A DNA stretch of 22,417 nucleotides from a virus. Shown here in pieces: positions 1 through 6,799 of this stretch; within the stretch, counting starts at the first letter, position 1, and each line of letters begins with the position of its first letter. The stretch spans positions 1-22,417 of the IMG/VR virus record IMGVR_UViG_3300044535_003369. One strand, given 5' to 3'. Below the pieces are notes generated by a model. It saw only the letters and a list, made by a program, of their open reading frames with translations. It searched no databases and was not told the origin of the DNA. The translations under genes and the position numbers were made by a program.

Positions 1-1
1 T

Positions 2-121
2 AAAGAAAATATTCATAGTATAGGATATTTTGCTTTTTTCAGTAAACCAAAAGAACCAGTATCGTCATTAGTATCGTATGCAGAAAGCAAAGATACTCGT
101 GTAGGCGTTTACAGGTTTTAA
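2..121 (+). CDS. 3' end of an unidentified gene (5' part outside window)
   Basis: An open frame enters from the left edge and ends at TAA 119-121, giving 39 C-terminal residues ending in GVYRF. No start is needed inside the window, and the frame is open from base 2. The fragment is mixed hydrophobic and charged with no recognisable motif, so no function is proposed. The next start lies 24 bases downstream on the same strand, which suits the last part of a co-directional phage gene. The call rests only on frame continuity and spacing. Confidence 0.5.
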   Translation, partial: KENIHSIGYFAFFSKPKEPVSSLVSYAESKDTRVGVYRF

Positions 122-145
122 AGTAAAAATAGAGAGCAATCTAAA

Positions 146-361
146 ATGATCATAAAAACAATTGACGAAATGGAAAAAATTGTTTCCTCCAACAAAGAAC
201 TTTTCTGGGATGGCTGGACAGTTGTAAAGCGATACCCTTCAGATAAGGCAAAGACTTCAAAACAAGGAGTTTTAGTAAAGGGTGTTTGGCATATAGAGCA
301 AAGGTTTGAGCCCACTTCCCAAGGTTGGGAAATTCCTGGAAAGCTTAATGTCAATGCATAA
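146..361 (+). CDS. Small conserved phage-type hypothetical protein, 71 aa
   Basis: The frame starts at ATG 146 behind a weak purine-rich site (GAGAG, 130-134). The product has an acidic N-terminus (DEMEKIV), then aromatic-rich segments FWDGWTVV and KGVWHIEQRF, and ends in GWEIPGKLNVNA. Small proteins with this WDGW...GVW...RFEP...GWEIP pattern look familiar from uncultured actinobacterial phages, but no function is known to me. No membrane segment or Cys motif is present. Its 3' end overlaps the WhiB-like gene by 14 bases, implying coupled translation. Confidence 0.72.
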   Translation: MIIKTIDEMEKIVSSNKELFWDGWTVVKRYPSDKAKTSKQGVLVKGVWHIEQRFEPTSQGWEIPGKLNVNA

Positions 362-635
362 ACATGAGTGGAAAGATTCTGGCTCATGCAATGATTATGA
401 CACAAATCTATTTTTTGAAAAATATGAAGAAAACTTATCTTTGCGTCCAGCTATTGATAAACTTTGCTCTGGCTGTCCAGTTTCCAAAGAATGTTTTGCT
501 GTTGGAGTTTCTCAAAAAGAATGGGGCGTCTGGGGAGGGATCTTCTTGGAAAACGGAAAGATTTCTAGAGAGTTTTCTAGGCATAGGACCAAAGAGCAAT
601 GGGGTGAAACTTGGAAAAGTTTAACAATGGAGTAA
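348..635 (+). CDS. WhiB-family iron-sulfur transcription factor, 95 aa
   Basis: WhiB-like proteins bind a [4Fe-4S] cluster through four cysteines and act with the primary sigma factor as redox-responsive regulators. Here C14 is followed by C40-x2-C43-x5-C49 (CSGCPVSKEC), and then GVWGG (60-64), the family's tryptophan turn, with a basic C-terminal tail (REFSRHRTK). Length is normal for the family. I place the start at ATG 348 because GGAAAG lies at about 336-341. A longer frame from 306 would run deep into the preceding gene. WhiB proteins are confined to actinobacteria and their phages, so this gene is the best host indicator in the window. In mycobacteriophage TM4 such a protein represses a host WhiB and contributes to superinfection exclusion; that role here is inference. 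Confidence 0.93.
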   Translation: MSMHKHEWKDSGSCNDYDTNLFFEKYEENLSLRPAIDKLCSGCPVSKECFAVGVSQKEWGVWGGIFLENGKISREFSRHRTKEQWGETWKSLTME

Positions 636-639
636 TTGT

Positions 640-1176
640 ATGTGGATAGATAAAAATAAAGATATTTTTCTATTAAGGAATTTACCTTTTCAGCAAGCAA
701 TAGACTCTAATTTTGAAGCATACTCTCATGCAGTTTTTGGTGTGGTAGAAAGTAGTTTTAGCCATATTGATGTTTTTAAAGAAAACTCTTTTGATCTAGA
801 CATCTTATATGTTTACCCATTTGATAAAAATCAAAAGTTTATATTTAATCAGGAACAGTTTGACGTTGCTGTTGGAGATTGCTTTATTAGTTTAAACAAA
901 ATTGAGGAGCTGGAGTATTTGAAAACAATAAAGTTTTACTACTCAAGAGAAAAAGCAAAAATCGGGGATGGCTCAAAAAACTTTGAAGTTGAATGCTTAG
1001 TTAGAGATGCATACAAGCTTTCTGTATTTGCAGAAACCGAAGAAGAGGCTATAGAGTTGGCCAGGTTAGTGCCTGCAGCAAAATGGGAACATTCGATAAT
1101 CGATACCCACTTAGAAGAAACTGCTATGATTAGAATAAGCAGATGGGGAAATATGTCAGCAAGGATAAAACAATAA
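640..1176 (+). CDS. Hypothetical protein, 178 aa
   Basis: ATG 640 has a GGAG at 629-632 with 7-base spacing and begins 4 bases after the WhiB stop. The protein is soluble, acidic and rich in Phe/Tyr. Its last ~65 residues (from about FEVECLVRDAYKLSVFAETE) resemble the short beta-strand plus helix modules of DpnD/PcfM-like phage proteins (YxVxVxAxxxEEAIELA), but this is a weak resemblance. No catalytic motif is visible. The stop overlaps the next gene's ATG as TAATG (1174-1178). Function unknown. Confidence 0.75.
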   Translation: MWIDKNKDIFLLRNLPFQQAIDSNFEAYSHAVFGVVESSFSHIDVFKENSFDLDILYVYPFDKNQKFIFNQEQFDVAVGDCFISLNKIEELEYLKTIKFYYSREKAKIGDGSKNFEVECLVRDAYKLSVFAETEEEAIELARLVPAAKWEHSIIDTHLEETAMIRISRWGNMSARIKQ

Positions 1177-1415
1177 TGTATACAGATTCTATGAAAAATG
1201 CTTTTAGATCTTTGGCACACTTTGCACCAAAAGGCTTTGTAGTGCAAATAATTGATAATGATAATTTTATTACCGTCAAAGCAAGTGAAAAAGTTTTTAT
1301 GTCTCTATCTCATGACGGCAAGCGTCAAGCAGTAGAGTATATGATAAGGGTTAAAAAAGCCTTTGAGGATAACGGAGCGATAGTCCTATTGGTTCGAGAA
1401 GGTGGTGCAGAATGA
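1176..1415 (+). CDS. Hypothetical protein, 79 aa
   Basis: I choose ATG 1176, which overlaps the preceding stop (TAATG) and follows AAGGA at about 1160. An in-frame ATG at 1143 would add 11 residues that overlap the upstream gene and has no ribosome-binding site. The product (MYTDSMKNAFRS...) is predicted alpha/beta, with no Cys motif, membrane span or signal peptide. It ends in VREGGAE and overlaps the next gene by ATGA (1412-1415). It lies in a tightly coupled block of small genes; function unknown. Confidence 0.7.
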   Translation: MYTDSMKNAFRSLAHFAPKGFVVQIIDNDNFITVKASEKVFMSLSHDGKRQAVEYMIRVKKAFEDNGAIVLLVREGGAE

Positions 1416-1846
1416 TTTTGGATATCGTTGCACCTGGCGTATTACTATTGATAATTGTTATTTTATTAATAAATAATTTAGCTATTCGATCTAAAAATAG
1501 AAAGCTTTCCGTTGAAGTAGTTCAAGTAGCTTTAGATAAAGCAGTAATTTCTCAAAAACTAAAAGAAGAGTTAGACAAAAAAGATTCTGATTCAATAGAA
1601 AAAAGTGAGGGGTTTTTAAAATTTATATCTCAGTCAAGAGATTGGGCCTTTGACTACATAGAACAAGTACAAGCAGCTCTTATTGAATTTAAAAACAAGG
1701 TAGAGCCACAGATACTTTATGCAAAAACTTATGGCACAACTGTTGGCGAATCTACACACAGTATCATTATTGATAAGATATCTGATGCCTATGACGATCT
1801 TGTCAAGGTAATGCCAGAAGACAATTCTGAGGATATGCTAAAATAG
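1412..1846 (+). CDS. Single-span membrane protein with coiled coil, 144 aa
   Basis: Residues 5-24 (IVAPGVLLLIIVILLINNLA) form one transmembrane helix. A basic patch (RSKNRK) follows and suggests a cytoplasmic C-terminus. Residues about 32-70 are a Lys/Glu-rich likely coiled coil (LKEELDKKDSDS), then an amphipathic C-terminal domain. The start overlaps the upstream stop by ATGA and has GAAGG nearby. Small phage membrane proteins of this shape can be spanins or holin accessories, but there is no lipobox and no lysis gene directly beside it, so I leave the role open. Confidence 0.75.
   Translation: MILDIVAPGVLLLIIVILLINNLAIRSKNRKLSVEVVQVALDKAVISQKLKEELDKKDSDSIEKSEGFLKFISQSRDWAFDYIEQVQAALIEFKNKVEPQILYAKTYGTTVGESTHSIIIDKISDAYDDLVKVMPEDNSEDMLK
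1836..1844 (+). promoter_or_regulatory. Possible extended -10 giving a near-leaderless start at 1850
   Basis: TGC-TAAAAT (1836-1844) sits 5 bases before ATG 1850. The nearest purine run (GAGG, about 1829-1832) is too distant for a ribosome-binding site. The arrangement matches the other -10/ATG pairs of this window, but it lies in an AT-rich gene end and could be chance. Confidence 0.35.
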
Positions 1847-1849
1847 ATT

Positions 1850-2743
1850 ATGATAGAAAAAGCTGAAATATTTAAGCTAACATCTATGAAGCCATCAAAC
1901 CTAACGGATAGCTTTGAAATTGACCATAGCTTAATTCTTGCAAATAGCGACGGCTATACAAGTTATATTTCTTTAAATGAAAAAAATAAAAATCCAGAAG
2001 TTGTTTATAAATTAAATAAAGATGGCTTTAGAACAGAAAATTTTAAAAAATTAGACAATAAAACTTTTAACGTGCTAGCATCTGGATGCTCGTGTACGTA
2101 TGGTCAGGGGGTACCTCAGCAGTATTCCTGGCCAGAGATCTTAGCTAAAAAGCTTCAAATGAAATTATCTAAACCAATAAAAATGCATAATCTTGGGGTG
2201 ATGGGTGCGTCTATTTACTTAATAATTAAGAATGCAATGGCTTTTATTAGAGAGTATGGAGCTCCAGATGAAATTTATCTATTGCTTCCTCCAGATTCTA
2301 GAAAATTGGTTTATGTTGACGGAATTAAAAAATTTAAAAGCTTAGTTATGTCCCCAGATGGTTATAAAAAGATGATTCATGGGAATGATCCATCAACTAA
2401 AAGATTTTATGAATCATACTGTGAAGAAGACAGCTACTTACTTTCAATAACCCTAATTAGTTTTTTTGAGGATTTTTGTAGCTCTAATAATATCAGGCTC
2501 ATCTGGACCTCTTATGCTCAGCCTGTTGACGAAGATTTATACGATAAAGTTGGATTTAAATTTTACAAAAAGTATACCATTGATGACTGTAGTGACTATC
2601 ACAATCAAGACTGTATAGATAAAATGCCTAAAAATATAGAAGGCATGCCTCATTGGGAAATCGCAGCTGACGATGATCATCCTGGTGTTTGGTGGCATAC
2701 AGACGTTGCTAAAATGTTCTATGATTTAAGGGAGCAATCATGA
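1850..2743 (+). CDS. SGNH/GDSL-like hydrolase, 297 aa
   Basis: The N-terminal ~70 residues end in DGFRT, and then the hydrolase core begins with block I, LASGCSCTYGQG, where S81 is the expected nucleophile (GxS of the SGNH family). A block II-like NLGVMGAS follows at about 115, and the C-terminal block V is DDDHPG with D274 and H277 as the expected DxxH pair. These residues support an esterase/acyl-hydrolase such as carbohydrate O-deacetylase. Block III (GxND) is not clear; LPPDSRK lies in the region. It precedes the glycan genes, where O-acetyl editing is a plausible job. The second Cys of block I in place of Phe is unusual. Confidence 0.8.
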   Translation: MIEKAEIFKLTSMKPSNLTDSFEIDHSLILANSDGYTSYISLNEKNKNPEVVYKLNKDGFRTENFKKLDNKTFNVLASGCSCTYGQGVPQQYSWPEILAKKLQMKLSKPIKMHNLGVMGASIYLIIKNAMAFIREYGAPDEIYLLLPPDSRKLVYVDGIKKFKSLVMSPDGYKKMIHGNDPSTKRFYESYCEEDSYLLSITLISFFEDFCSSNNIRLIWTSYAQPVDEDLYDKVGFKFYKKYTIDDCSDYHNQDCIDKMPKNIEGMPHWEIAADDDHPGVWWHTDVAKMFYDLREQS

Positions 2744-2838
2744 AAATAATTGTAAAAAAAATTAAAACTTTCTTTTATATTCTTAGAAATTATAAGAAAT
2801 ATAAAGAAATAAAAAAAATAAATGATTATTTATATTAA
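2740..2838 (+). CDS. Tiny basic ORF, 32 aa, coupled to the hydrolase
   Basis: ATG 2740 overlaps the hydrolase TGA as ATGA, with GGAG at 2731-2734. The frame ends at TAA 2836-2838, just before the strong AAGGAG of the next gene. The peptide begins MKIIVKKIKTFFYILRNYKK and ends INDYLY: strongly basic and amphipathic with no acidic N-terminus. Coupling and the ribosome-binding site support translation. The region is very AT-rich, so a chance frame is possible. No function is proposed. Confidence 0.42.
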   Translation: MKIIVKKIKTFFYILRNYKKYKEIKKINDYLY

Positions 2839-2846
2839 GGAGAAAA

Positions 2847-3149
2847 ATGAAAATCGAACAACTAAAAAATATGCTAGCTTCTTACGGAAGAAGCGTTCTA
2901 GGTGCAGCAACTGCTCTATACCTAGCTGGCGTTACTGATCCCGCAGACCTAGCCTATTCACTGCTAGCTGCACTGATTCCAGTAGCTCTTAGAGCCCTGA
3001 ATCCAAACGATGCAGCATTTGGGCTGCTTCCATCGGCAGAGGCCGTAGAGAAGGCTGCTAAGGCTGCTAAGCCCCTAAAGGCACCTGCTAAGAAGCCAGC
3101 AGCAAAAAAGGCAGTTGCTTCCATGAAACCAGCAAATAAAAAGAAATAG
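2847..3149 (+). CDS. Holin-like small membrane protein with Lys/Ala tail, 100 aa
   Basis: A near-perfect AAGGAG lies 7-8 bases before ATG 2847, the strongest ribosome-binding site in this half of the window. Residues 15-30 (RSVLGAATALYLAGV) and 35-50 (LAYSLLAALIPVALRAL) are hydrophobic helices, with NPNDAAFG following. From residue ~65 a tail of KAAKPLKAPAKKPAAKKA repeats resembles histone H1-like or DNA/envelope-binding tails. This architecture is familiar from uncultured actinophages and is sometimes called a holin. A holin role is inference from size, two short spans and a basic tail. Codon usage is richer in GC than in the flanking genes, which suits high expression. Confidence 0.8.
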   Translation: MKIEQLKNMLASYGRSVLGAATALYLAGVTDPADLAYSLLAALIPVALRALNPNDAAFGLLPSAEAVEKAAKAAKPLKAPAKKPAAKKAVASMKPANKKK

Positions 3150-3163
3150 TGTTATAAGTATTG

Positions 3164-3189
3164 GGGCAGGTCGTTTTTGCGGCCTGCCC
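3164..3189 (+). terminator. GC-rich hairpin after the holin-like gene
   Basis: GGGCAGGTCG (3164-3173) pairs with CGGCCTGCCC (3180-3189), ten pairs including one G-T, around the loop TTTTTG. It lies 15 bases after the stop and before a TATAAT, so it plausibly ends the upstream operon. No U-run follows the stem, which is atypical for an intrinsic terminator. Confidence 0.55.
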
Positions 3190-3191
3190 TG

Positions 3192-3197
3192 TATAAT
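3192..3197 (+). promoter_or_regulatory. -10 element TATAAT before the GT61 gene
   Basis: A perfect TATAAT lies 5 bases before ATG 3203 and directly after the hairpin. No -35 is obvious, since the hairpin occupies that place. A transcript from here would be almost leaderless, or would use the in-frame ATG 3218. Confidence 0.5.
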
Positions 3198-3202
3198 ATA
3201 AT

Positions 3203-4333
3203 ATGAAAGAAAATAATATGAATAAAGACAATATTAAAAACTCATTTACGGTAAGCGCAGCAACTCAAGTCTTTTCTGGCACTTTTGATAATATATATAA
3301 AATAAGTAAAAGACCAAAACACCAACATATTTTTCATGTAAATAACATTTCTTTAAAAAATAAATCACCTAATAATAACGACAAGATAGAAATTTCTGAG
3401 CCAATCATTGCCCTAACAATAAAAAATGGACTTTGGGGATATTTTCATTTTATAAGAGATATTTTAGGAGAGATAGAAATAATTAAAAACAATTATCCCA
3501 AGGCTAAAATTAAAATTTTTCAGTTTTGCGAAGACGACGACTTTGACTGGTTTTTTTCAGTATTAGAAAAAAGACAAATTTTTAAAACATACGGAATTAG
3601 TGATGAAGATATTATTAATATTAATAGCTATTCAGAAATAGCAATAAAAAAACTTTTGTTTATATATAATGATCAAAATTATTTTGCCAGATCAATAGTG
3701 GAGGTTGATCATCCTTATGATTTTGATCTTGCATCTGATCAGGACACTTGGTCTATGGAGTATAAAGAATCAATTCAAAAAAGATTTTTAAAAAATCCAA
3801 CTATTCACGGCAAAAGAAAAATTTTTATAAGTAGGTCACACGATGATAAAAGATTAAGGGCTGATTCCGAAACTCTTTATAAAGCTTTTCATGGTTATCC
3901 ACTAAACTCAGAAGAGCTAGAACTGTTTGGTCAAATTCCAGCATCAAAATATGCAGAATATGCAGATAGGCCACCTACGCTTATTAATGAAAAAAAGATT
4001 GAAAAATTTTTTGAGCAGGCTGGATATGAAATAATAGATCCTGGAGAATCTTTTGAAACTATTCAAGAGCAGGCAGAACTTTACAATTCTGCAAGTCACA
4101 TAGTTAGCCTGCCTGGTGCTGGCTTATCTAATTGCTGTTTTGCAAATCCAAACGTAAAAGTTTTAATTTTAAACAATACAGACTCCTATATTTTTCCACA
4201 CCTAGAAATAGTCAAATCTCTAGGAATTTTTTGTGTTGAATCCCCCACAAGAGTAGTACTTGGTAGTAAAATGTATAGTCCAGAAGAAATCTTTGAATCA
4301 GTAAAAAGAGACTACCCAGAGTTTCTGGTATAA
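3203..4333 (+). CDS. Family 61 (DUF563-type) glycosyltransferase, 376 aa
   Basis: The C-terminal half matches the GT61/EOGT-like pattern: KIFISRS at about 207 followed by an Arg-rich loop, then LINEKKIEKFFEQAGYEI at about 258, the Glu/Gln segment ETIQEQAELYNSASHIV, and GAGLSNCCFANP at about 304, the family's donor-binding GAxLsN motif. The N-terminal half is more divergent. Such enzymes transfer sugars (often pentoses or HexNAc) to glycans or proteins. The gene opens the plus-strand glycan operon. An alternative start is ATG 3218. Base composition is very AT-rich. Confidence 0.85.
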   Translation: MKENNMNKDNIKNSFTVSAATQVFSGTFDNIYKISKRPKHQHIFHVNNISLKNKSPNNNDKIEISEPIIALTIKNGLWGYFHFIRDILGEIEIIKNNYPKAKIKIFQFCEDDDFDWFFSVLEKRQIFKTYGISDEDIININSYSEIAIKKLLFIYNDQNYFARSIVEVDHPYDFDLASDQDTWSMEYKESIQKRFLKNPTIHGKRKIFISRSHDDKRLRADSETLYKAFHGYPLNSEELELFGQIPASKYAEYADRPPTLINEKKIEKFFEQAGYEIIDPGESFETIQEQAELYNSASHIVSLPGAGLSNCCFANPNVKVLILNNTDSYIFPHLEIVKSLGIFCVESPTRVVLGSKMYSPEEIFESVKRDYPEFLV

Positions 4334-4334
4334 T
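4326..4334 (+). promoter_or_regulatory. Extended -10 (TGG-TATAAT) for leaderless start at 4341
   Basis: TATAAT at 4329-4334 overlaps the GT61 stop codon, carries the upstream TG of an extended -10, and ends exactly 6 bases before ATG 4341. No Shine-Dalgarno sequence precedes that ATG. The same geometry recurs elsewhere in the window. Confidence 0.55.
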
Positions 4335-4340
4335 TAGCCA

Positions 4341-5441
4341 ATGATAAACATTGTAATCCCCATGGCAGGAGAGGGCTCTAGATTTAAAGATGTTGGGGTA
4401 GATACTCCAAAGCCTTTGATTGAAATTGATGGAAAGACGTTGATCGAGCATTCAATCAGTACCCTGGGAATTGCTGGAAGGTTTATTTTTATAACAAAAA
4501 AATACTCTGACCCATTGGAAAATGAAAAGCTTAGTAAAATACTTGCTAAGCTTGCTCCAAACCATATAGAGATTTGCACAGACAAGCCACAATATGGGAC
4601 TTCTTATTCGGCACTACTGGCAAAAGATTACATAAATAATGACGAAGAGCTTATACTAACTAATTGTGACCAGCATCTTGTTTGGGATCCTGAAAGTTTC
4701 TTAGAAAAATCCAGGGCAGACGGAATAGACGGTAGCATCCTAGTACACAATTCCTCTAGTCATAAACATAGCTATGCTATGGTTAAAGATGGTTTTGTTT
4801 TACACTTAGCAGAAAAAAATCCAGTTAGCAATAATGCTTTGGTAGGGGTCCATTATTGGAAGCACGGAAAAGATTTTGTAAAATCTGCAGAAGATTTGGT
4901 TAAAGAGTCTGCAAAAGATAACAAAGAGTCTTATGTTTCTTTAACTTATAACTATTTAATAAACAGTGGGAAAAAGATTATTGCCCATGCTATTCCAGCA
5001 AACTCATATATTTCTCTTGGAACCCCCAGAGATTTAGAGATTTACCAGGCAAAAATTAATGAGTATTATTTAGAAAAGCCAAGCACTATATTCTTAGACC
5101 TTGATGGAACAGTTTTAAAACATGCTCATCATTATGATGATTCTCAAAACGTTAGCTCAGAGCTATTGGATGGCGTATTAGATAGGGTAAACAAGTGGAT
5201 TATTGCTGGACATAAAATAGTTATAACTACCGCCAGGCGTGAGGAAAATCGCCAGGTAGTGGAGTCGCAGCTTAAACAGCTTGGGCTTCACTGGGACTAC
5301 ATGGTAATGGACGTATCTAAAGGTAAAAGATTTTTAGTAAATGATAAATTACAAAGCTTAGATGATGATCGTGCAGTTGGAATTAGCGTGATTACTGATG
5401 CTGGTTTTAATTCAGTAGATTGGAATGCATACGGACTATGA
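4341..5441 (+). CDS. Sugar nucleotidyltransferase-HAD phosphatase fusion, 366 aa
   Basis: Residues 1-~240 form an NTP_transferase fold: PMAGEGSRF (7-15) with KPL (24-26) is the nucleotide-binding signature, TNCDQ (107-111) the metal/substrate region, and SYISLGTPRDLEIY (222-235) the typical end. Residues ~247-366 form a HAD domain with FLDLDGT (251-257; nucleophile D253, acid D255), TTAR (296-299, motif II) and a late KGKRFLVNDK with DDD at 341-343. This suggests one protein that activates a sugar or sugar alcohol as an NDP derivative and hydrolyses a related phosphate, as in capsule loci. The final TGA overlaps the next ATG (ATGA). Confidence 0.86.
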   Translation: MINIVIPMAGEGSRFKDVGVDTPKPLIEIDGKTLIEHSISTLGIAGRFIFITKKYSDPLENEKLSKILAKLAPNHIEICTDKPQYGTSYSALLAKDYINNDEELILTNCDQHLVWDPESFLEKSRADGIDGSILVHNSSSHKHSYAMVKDGFVLHLAEKNPVSNNALVGVHYWKHGKDFVKSAEDLVKESAKDNKESYVSLTYNYLINSGKKIIAHAIPANSYISLGTPRDLEIYQAKINEYYLEKPSTIFLDLDGTVLKHAHHYDDSQNVSSELLDGVLDRVNKWIIAGHKIVITTARREENRQVVESQLKQLGLHWDYMVMDVSKGKRFLVNDKLQSLDDDRAVGISVITDAGFNSVDWNAYGL

Positions 5442-5764
5442 TTGTAAAAAAGGTTCAAGACTCTATTGGTGGATGGTACATTGGTAATTTTGAAAAAGCT
5501 GCTTATAAAACAAAAGCTTTTGAAGCTTCTTATAAGGTTCATACAAAGGGAGAAAAGTATGGCTGGCATTACCACCAACACCTAGATGAAATCAATCTTG
5601 TTGTTTCTGGAAGAATGAAAATACAGGGGCAAGAATTCGGTCCTGGAGATATCTTTATTCTTGAACCATATGACATCGCTGATCCAGAATTTCTTGAGGA
5701 CTGTGAGATAATCTGTATAAAGGCACCCAACATAACTAATGACAAGATTGATGTAAAGCGATGA
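5438..5764 (+). CDS. Single-domain cupin, 108 aa
   Basis: I take ATG 5438, coupled to the previous gene by ATGA. An in-frame ATG at 5420 lacks support. Cupin motif 1 appears as H44, H46, H48 and E51 (GWHYHQHLDE), a metal site, followed by VVSGRMKIQGQEFGPGD (56-71) and FILEPYDIADPEF, the second strand set. Small cupins next to sugar nucleotidyltransferases often are sugar epimerases/isomerases or metabolite binders. The exact reaction cannot be told. Its stop overlaps the next ATG by ATGA. Confidence 0.82.
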   Translation: MIVKKVQDSIGGWYIGNFEKAAYKTKAFEASYKVHTKGEKYGWHYHQHLDEINLVVSGRMKIQGQEFGPGDIFILEPYDIADPEFLEDCEIICIKAPNITNDKIDVKR

Positions 5765-6207
5765 ATGTAAAGGTTATATCTCATCGTGGAAATCTTTATG
5801 GTCCAGACAAGAAAAGTGAAAATACTCCTTCTCAAATTTTACTAGCTATTCAAAAAGGATTTGACGTAGAGATAGACTTTTGGGCAGAAGACAATAGGCT
5901 TTTCTTAGGGCATGACTATCCAGAGCATGAAATCCCCATTGGCTTTTTAAGAGACAACCATGAATATCTTTGGATACATTGCAAAAACTTAGAAGCTATA
6001 GATCTTTTAAAGCGGCTGCTGCCAAGCAGTAATTTTTTCTGGCACCAAGAAGATGACTTTACCCTAACCAGTCTTGGCTATATTTGGACATACCCAGGAA
6101 AAGAAACAACAGAACATTCTGTTATAGTAGATTTAACAGAACATCCAAAGCTAACCAACGACATGTTTGGAATTTGCACGGACTATCCAGAGAAAGCTTC
6201 CCAATGA
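5761..6207 (+). CDS. Glycerophosphodiester phosphodiesterase-like protein, 148 aa
   Basis: The N-terminus carries the GDPD signature: ISHRGN (H8, R9), SENTP with E20, DVEIDFW with E37 and D39, and LGHD with H51. This is the metal-binding and catalytic set of the family. The chain is about half the length of classical GDPDs (~250 aa) and ends after the WIHCKN and FFWHQEDDFTLT strands, so it is a compact version. It could act on a phosphodiester-linked glycan substituent. It is coupled at both ends by ATGA overlaps. Confidence 0.8.
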   Translation: MNVKVISHRGNLYGPDKKSENTPSQILLAIQKGFDVEIDFWAEDNRLFLGHDYPEHEIPIGFLRDNHEYLWIHCKNLEAIDLLKRLLPSSNFFWHQEDDFTLTSLGYIWTYPGKETTEHSVIVDLTEHPKLTNDMFGICTDYPEKASQ

Positions 6208-6797
6208 TTGATATAGAAAGGCTTAAAGAAATAGTAAAGCAATCTAAAGAAGAAGGGAAGATTGTTTTTTTAAGTAATGTTTTTCAAGAAACCCCTAACT
6301 GGGAAACATTTTATGATATTTTTAAAATAGCTTTAGGCCGTCAAGCTGCGGATCTTTCAGCTCCAAGCACACTTACTATAGATAATTCAGAAGGCTATAC
6401 CGACAACTTTGACTCAATTGTCTCAACACTCGAAAACCTGCATCCTGGCGATAAGATAGCCGTTTTGTCAATTATACACTTTATGAACTCTCATAACAAT
6501 GACGTCCCAGACGCTGCACAAGCCTTCTACAGGGATTTTATAGAGGCAAACCCCAATAAGCTACCCCCAGGATTTGACTATAGCCTGTTTCAGCCAACGA
6601 TTCACTCTGATCCAGTTGACGGATTCTACATTCAGTGTGAGGGTCAGACAACCTGGAGAGCTTTTTATAAAGATAGGACTGAATCTTATTTAGTTAATCC
6701 TGGAGATCTTTTATATATCCCCAAGGGAATTGATCATAGCGTTGAGTCTATGAATGTTCGTGCAGCAATATCTGTATCTTTTTTTGATGAGGAGTAG
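6204..6797 (+). CDS. Cupin/JmjC-like putative oxygenase, 197 aa
   Basis: The start is ATG 6204, overlapping the preceding TGA. The C-terminal half has the double-stranded beta-helix pattern: H134-S-D136 (IHSDPVDGFYIQCEG), then NPGDLLYIPKGIDH with H178 as distal metal ligand. HxD...H suits Fe(II) binding in cupin_4/JmjC-type 2-oxoglutarate hydroxylases or a bare cupin. The N-terminal ~120 residues are helical and unassigned. Followed by GAGGAG for the next gene. Substrate unknown; a sugar or protein side chain is possible. Confidence 0.72.
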   Translation: MIDIERLKEIVKQSKEEGKIVFLSNVFQETPNWETFYDIFKIALGRQAADLSAPSTLTIDNSEGYTDNFDSIVSTLENLHPGDKIAVLSIIHFMNSHNNDVPDAAQAFYRDFIEANPNKLPPGFDYSLFQPTIHSDPVDGFYIQCEGQTTWRAFYKDRTESYLVNPGDLLYIPKGIDHSVESMNVRAAISVSFFDEE

Positions 6798-6799
6798 CC

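Noticed and set aside
939-1247. Minus-strand frame of 102 codons over the 640 and 1176 genes
   Set aside because: It is antisense to two well-coupled plus-strand genes, Cys/His-scattered and Ser-rich without a ribosome-binding site or promoter.
3164-3197. Normal -35/-10 promoter ahead of GT61
   Set aside because: The -35 position falls in the hairpin (GGTCGT) and does not resemble TTGACA; only the -10 was kept.
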